Assembly: GCA_001839685.1 (NCBI GenBank)
Contig: MLAK01000167.1
Coordinates: 29,504 to 93,503 of the forward strand
Origin: Tritrichomonas foetus
Lineage: Eukaryota; Parabasalia; Tritrichomonadida; Tritrichomonadidae
Direction of reading: 5' to 3'
DNA length: 64,000 nucleotides
The translations under genes were made by a program, and so were the position numbers. Under the pieces are notes generated by a model. The model was not told the DNA's origin and did no database searches. It saw only the letters and a list, made by a program, of their open reading frames with translations. Shown piece after piece: positions 59,058-64,000 of this stretch (the first letter of the stretch is position 1; every line of letters begins with the position of its first letter).

Positions 59058-61428
59058 TATATATAATTTAATTTTCATAGTGAGAATGAAGTATAAAATA
59101 AATGACCCTATAAATTTCATTTATTTTTCACAAATTGCATCGCAATGTAACAAACCATTAACTGTAGAAGTGTCAAATAATATTGTTTCTCAAGAAATGG
59201 CTCTGAAACATTTATTCTTTCCTTTATTTGAATTGCCAACAAATAAAAATAATTTTAATTCAATCATCAATCAAGCTGTGTCTGATTTTACACCTCAACC
59301 CATATCAACAGCTTCCGCTCAACATAATTCACTCCACATGAAAACAAATCAAAACTCAAATAGTTCTAATGCAAAGTGTCAAAATTTTGATACTAGTCAG
59401 TTGAAAGATGCTTTGTCTCAAATTGAAGGGTTGAAAAAAGCTTTAGATGTGTCTACTAAGGAAAAAGAAAAGCTAAAAAGCGAAATTCAAAAGTTAAAAA
59501 ATGAACTTGAAGCATCATCAGGGAAAGTTATTCAAGGAACTCCATCTATTTTAATTCCCCAGACAACTATTAGTGACGAAAAATATGAAATTCAAAGATT
59601 AAAAAGTGAGATTCTTCAAAAAAGAGAAGAACTTTCACTGTTTAGGCATGGCAATCCAAATGCAGAAATTATATCAAAAGATAAAATGATAGATTTATTA
59701 CAAAAACGAATTTTAGAATTAGAAAAAAATAAAACTATCATCGATGAATTGAAATCGAAGTTAGAAGATTTTGAAAGAAAAGATCAAAATGGAGATGTAA
59801 TGAACGCAAAAATTGAAGAATTGTCAGAAATGATGTTAAATTTTAAAGCAACCATTAAGGCGAAAGATGATCATATCAATCAACTTGAAAAAGGAATCAT
59901 TGATCTCAAACAAAAAATATCAAATTTAAGTCACACTCAAAGGAGAATGACTGTTTTAAAGGGATCTCAAAATTTGGAACAAGCATTACCACCGATTCCA
60001 CCATCTGAAAAGATCAATTCAGCTGCTGATGAATCACAAAATAGTTTCCCAATTCCACCACCTGATGATGTTCCGATCAAATTTTCTTATAATCACTTTG
60101 AAAATAATAACAATGAAAATAAATATCAGGATTTACAAAGAAAATCAAATTCATTTATCCCCATTTTTTGGTCCAAAGTGCCTAATATAATTGCCTATAA
60201 TTCTTTTTGGAAATCTATCAATGAAATCGATGTCAACATCAATGAAAGTGAAATTGAATCATTATTTCGATATCAGGATGATTTAATTAATTCTCCAAAA
60301 ATTCCAACCCCTTCAAAAGTTTTTGATAAAGTGTCTAGAACAATGAATCTCATAGATCCAAAGCATATTAAATCCACAAATATTTTATTATCGAGGCTTT
60401 CCAAAAGTGTTGATGAAATATGTTATCTCATTCAAAATTTATCCCAACAACTTACTGAAGATGAAATTTTAGATCTATCAAGTTTTAGTCCAACAGAAGA
60501 TGAAAAAGTTGCTATTTTAAGCTTCGAAGGTGATTCATCAAATTTATGCAATGCTGAATACTTTTATTATAAAATTTTGAGAATAGAACTTCTGGACGAA
60601 CATTTGGAATTTCTAAGATTAAGAAATAACTTCCCAAAAATACTATATGACATTGAACTTCAAACCAAATTAATCAATAATGCTTTAATTTCATTAATTA
60701 CTTCACCAACGTTTAAACATTTATTAGCACTAATCTTGAAAATCGGAAATTTTGTAAATGTAGGGACTACTCGCTGCCAAGCATATGGCTTCAATGCAGA
60801 TTTATTATTAATACTTGATGAAATAAAAACGAATAATCCTCAGTTTTCTTTACAGAATTACGTTGCTCAGAACTTTGACATTGATTCATTAGAAAATGAA
60901 CTTTTTAGACCACTCTCTAATTGCTTATCCCTAGATTTTAAAGAGATTGACAAGAAAAAAAAATCAATAGAAAAATCAATTTTAATGATTCAACAATCTC
61001 TCAGGGATGCAGAAAAATTAATACCAAATGGATATGTTTTATATTCAGAGTGGGTGAAATTTTATGATAAAGACAAAGAAAAACGAGTTGATGAAGCCAA
61101 TAAAAATTTTGTTATAGTCGAAGAAAAGTATTTAAATGTATCTAAGGCATTTGGAAAAGATAACTTACCAGTTTGTGAGTTTTTCCGAATTTTTGTTGAT
61201 TTCATTGATCTTTTAACCAAACGTGATAAAATAAATATCCCCAAACATGTATCGAAGGCTAATAATCAGATCAATATTCCCAACATTTCAATTTCTAATG
61301 AAAATGAATCGAATAGAGGTGTTCTTGACAATCTTATGAAATCGCTTGCTGCCGGTCCACCTGGTTTAAGAAAAATGTCATTTTCTAAGAAATCGAGAGA
61401 AGCACTGCAAGATACATCAGGAAAATAA
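59058..61428 (+). CDS. diaphanous-type formin, C-terminal part with FH2 and DAD
   Basis: 790 codons in frame with 55920-56989 once the transposon is ignored; the first ATG here is at 59086. Order: a linker, a coiled coil (about 59405-59935), a very short proline-rich FH1 (PPIPPSEK, PIPPPDDVP), the FH2 domain (about 60150-61230; FIPIFWSKVPN, ALILKIGNFVN and CQAYGFNADLLLILDEIKT are diagnostic) and a C-terminal DAD-like stretch GVLDNLMKSLAAG (about 61318-61356) with a basic tail. FH2 dimers nucleate and elongate unbranched actin filaments. Without the N-terminal part, the autoinhibition by DAD would be lost if this piece were made. Confidence 0.9.
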
Positions 61429-62229
61429 CAACAAATATAGTACACTTTAGATCAAATCATAAACTTGAATTCAATGAATATATAAATTCTAGTTGATTTT
61501 TTTTTTTCATAATTCAATCACTCGTACAACTTTTTCTCAAAATTCTCACAAAAAAAATTTTACCGTTTTCTATCTCGACACCAAGCAATTGTTTTCGTGA
61601 CCGTTTCTCTTGTCCAAACTGGGAGAAAAATTCATTACAGTTGATCCTCCATCATAAAACTTCAATTACCCAAAACGAAATTAATTATCAAATATTTAAT
61701 TTGTCCTAAAATGTAAACAGGAATATTCACTCCACCAAATTAATTGAAAGTGAATTTTAACCCGAATAGATCAATCATGGCAAAGAAAAATATTTTTTTT
61801 CAAGATGCAAAAATATATTCATGAAATAAAATCCGTTTTTAATTAATAAATCATGCCATATTATTCATTTGTGTAAACAGATAATGAAATGGTTATTAAA
61901 AAGCAAAACTAAGTATCGTTAAATAATTTTAAGTATAATCACAATTACTATTTTGTTGCATCAAAGAATCAAATATAAAAAAGAATCAGATATCAGAAAA
62001 ATTTAATCAAAATAACAAATTAATGATCAGAAAGAATTAGTTATAAGATAAATGGTAATCAGTCGTAAGAAATTCCATGACCCNTTTAATCTTTGAATCT
62101 TGGTTACACATATATTTTATGTTTTCTCGAGGAAAAATTTAAAAATAATAAATATATTATGTTATATCAAAAAGCCAACAACGNAAAACTGGAAAAAATT
62201 GTTTACGGGAACTATTTTGTGTAACTGAC
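61429..62229. other. intergenic, convergent, nothing recognised
   Basis: 800 bp of AT-rich sequence with a few N (62084, 62184). No gene. Confidence 0.55.
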
Positions 62230-63024
62230 TTAATCTTCATCATTTTCTTCACTCGGAATGTGCGCCATAATGATTTCATTAATTATTTCAAATATCAGGT
62301 CGTAATTGATGTCAAGAATTCGACCTCGTGGGTAAAGATGATTTTTCATGGTAAACATTGTGGAATTAATTGCTAGCAGAATATCAGCGAATTCGGCGAA
62401 TACTTGTATATTAATTATTTTATTCAAAAGTTTTGATTTTTCTTCTTTTTTTGATTCTGCTGGGTAAAACTCCAACTGATTGGTAGCTTCAATTATTTCT
62501 GTTCTNCTTTTCATTTTTTCAATTTTCTTTGTCTCCAAAACAGCTGCAGGAGTGCTGCTCCCTATTACTGAAATATCAGGTGTTTCACCAAATAATTTAT
62601 GTAGCTCTTCTGGCAGCCGTGATCCTTTTTTGAGCTTTGTGAGTCTATTCACCACATTCTCGGGGACTAAACCAAGAATAAATTTGATCGGCTGATTACC
62701 TACCGCTGCGTTATGAAGGTGACTTGATGATGCAATGAAACCATTGCAAGCATCAGTCACCAGCCATAATAAAAAACGATTAGTACAGATTTCGTTCATC
62801 GCCGTATTGAGGAATTTATAAAACGTCGACAATGTTTGTAGATCTTCAGATTTGGCCACTATTTGCACATCTTGCGATTTTTTCAAAGACAATGAAACAG
62901 TTTTTTCGAGTGGTTTATATTTATGGACTGTAGCTGTAGAAATAATGATGTTGTACACTGAAGTGGAGGAAGGAACATCGACAACGATTTCTGGATCGAT
63001 ACTCAACCAATTTTCGAGTGTCAT
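62230..63024 (-). CDS. hypothetical protein, unknown family
   Basis: 264 residues, no family recognised. Mostly helical, with conserved-looking hydrophobic stretches (FLLWLVTDACNGFIASSSHLHNAAVG, about 85-110) and an acidic C-terminus (PSEENDED). A TCACT initiator-like motif lies about 8 bases before the ATG, on the gene's strand. One N at 62505 blanks a codon. A single, apparently intact gene. Confidence 0.6.
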   Translation of the reverse strand: MTLENWLSIDPEIVVDVPSSTSVYNIIISTATVHKYKPLEKTVSLSLKKSQDVQIVAKSEDLQTLSTFYKFLNTAMNEICTNRFLLWLVTDACNGFIASSSHLHNAAVGNQPIKFILGLVPENVVNRLTKLKKGSRLPEELHKLFGETPDISVIGSSTPAAVLETKKIEKMKXRTEIIEATNQLEFYPAESKKEEKSKLLNKIINIQVFAEFADILLAINSTMFTMKNHLYPRGRILDINYDLIFEIINEIIMAHIPSEENDED

Positions 63025-63031
63025 CTCGTAA

Positions 63032-63036
63032 AGTGA
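63032..63036 (-). promoter_or_regulatory. initiator-like element
   Basis: On the minus strand TCACT lies about 7 bases before the ATG at 63024. Confidence 0.4.
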
Positions 63037-63165
63037 CCTGATGAATGTTTAACTCAAAAATGGCGCGCTTATCTTTCAATTCTTCGACCAATATGGCAAT
63101 TCATTCAAACAATCGAGAAGATAATCAAATTTGTCTCAATTTTCGCGGTATTTTTTATTTCATTT

Positions 63166-63170
63166 TCACA
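63166..63170 (+). promoter_or_regulatory. initiator-like element
   Basis: TCACA six bases before the ATG at 63176. Confidence 0.3.
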
Positions 63171-63175
63171 TCAGA

Positions 63176-63870
63176 ATGACTGCAATCCAAAAAAGAATCA
63201 AGCAATATTTTGCATCTGTACGTCCAAATCTTAACATAACGATAATGTACGAAGATTTCAAAAAACAAAATCCGAATTTACAATTGTCATATGAATATTT
63301 TCGTTTAAATATGCGAAAATTAACTAAAAAACGCACAATCAAAACTGGAGCTGCGGATTGTCGATTAGATAATATCCCATCAGTGCTTGCTGATCGAATA
63401 TTTTACAAGATAAATTACTTAAATACTTATTCAGTTGACGAAAAACCATTCAATATCCGGAATCTTGGTATCAACTCTGCAATAGTACCCAAAAACTTCA
63501 CAGGAGCTATTTACAAGCCAGTTCATAACCTCAAATTCATCAAACCTATTTACTTAATTGCTTGTATCACTTATAAAGGAATAGTTTTTTTTGCATTGTC
63601 TAATGAGCCATTTACCACGATTTCATTTAACGGGTTTATTGAAAAACTTGTCGGAGCCCTTCCAACACATTCTCAGAATTCTTTTCTAATCCTTGACAAT
63701 GCCAAATTTCATCAAATATTACCAGAAATCAAAGATTCTATGAATCAAAAAAACATTTTCCCANGGAAAATATATACCTTTAAATGCAAATTCTTTTAAA
63801 GAATTGGTCATTGAAGCTGTCCAATCAAGCAATCGGGATTATACAGAAATATTTAGACATGCAGTGTTGT
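63176..63870 (+). pseudogene. Tc1/IS630-like DDE transposase remnant
   Basis: From the ATG at 63176, about 207 codons to 63799. The N-terminal half (IQKRIKQYFASVRPN... MRKLTKKRT) is helical. A catalytic D lies in YSVDEKPFN (about residue 88) and a second in LILDNAKFHQ (about 174). The usual third acidic residue (YSPxLNPIE) is missing. Sequence resuming its sense in the next frame (KYIPLNANSFKELVIEAVQ, then a stop near 63870) shows a frameshift near an N at 63764 and/or a small deletion. Initiator-like TCACA lies 6 bases before the ATG. I read it as a broken transposase or a domesticated relic; its ends were not found. Confidence 0.6.
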
Positions 63871-63944
63871 AATATTACATACAGCAAGAAACTCACAAAG
63901 ATTTTTTTAAAGAAAATATTTAATTTTAAAATTGACCTTTTTTC

Positions 63945-63979
63945 TTCGTTTTTTCTTTCTTTCTTTCTTTTTTTTTTTT
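63945..63979 (+). repeat. simple (CTTT)n repeat and poly-T
   Basis: CTTT repeated about five times followed by T run and then A run at the window end. Confidence 0.8.
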
Positions 63980-64000
63980 AAAAAAAAAAATTGACACCAA

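Overview
The window looks like nuclear DNA of a trichomonad (Parabasalia: Trichomonas, Tritrichomonas or a relative). It is strongly AT-rich. Its long eukaryotic reading frames contain no visible introns. Several genes carry an initiator-like TCA(C/T)(A/T) motif a few bases before the ATG. The gene set fits as well: a pyruvate:ferredoxin oxidoreductase remnant, an R2R3 Myb protein, a diaphanous-type formin, RhoGAP, MATE, and mariner and pogo-like transposons. I cannot name the species.

Layout. 1-7 kb: an apparently complete mariner element with 28-bp inverted repeats, a RhoGAP gene and a MATE transporter gene. 7-23 kb: a large coiled-coil protein, an ATG13-like HORMA protein, two disordered proteins of unknown role, and a 1832-residue UBR-box protein of the UBR4/BIG type. 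23-38 kb is a decaying stretch. It holds a small coiled-coil gene, a surface-protein gene whose membrane anchor is cut off by an in-frame TAA, a broken 3' fragment of PFOR, two copies of a ~132-bp repeat, a SAPS-like gene, an odd tRNA gene followed by a hairpin-rich segment, and a second surface-protein gene broken by a stop plus a frameshift. 38-45 kb: nicalin, a cyclin, an Asn/Gln-rich protein with a 15-bp minisatellite, and a Myb protein. 45.6-49.0 kb has no convincing gene. 49-55.6 kb: an importin-beta-like protein, then a divergent pair made of an NXF/Mex67-type mRNA export factor and an NSUN2-like protein that lacks the catalytic cysteines. 55.9-61.4 kb: a formin gene split by a 2066-bp pogo-like transposon; removing the element and one TA restores the frame exactly. 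62-64 kb: an unknown gene and a broken DDE transposase remnant.

The genes do not form one pathway. Recurring themes are actin and Rho signalling (RhoGAP, formin), nuclear transport and RNA handling (importin, NXF, NSUN-like), protein turnover and autophagy (UBR, ATG13) and secretory-membrane functions (nicalin, MATE, surface proteins). I found no clearly new multi-gene system. The strongest observations are the formin interrupted by a TA-flanked transposon, the NSUN2-like probable pseudoenzyme, and the cluster of broken surface and PFOR genes. Runs of N occur mainly in two genes and fall mostly at third codon positions.
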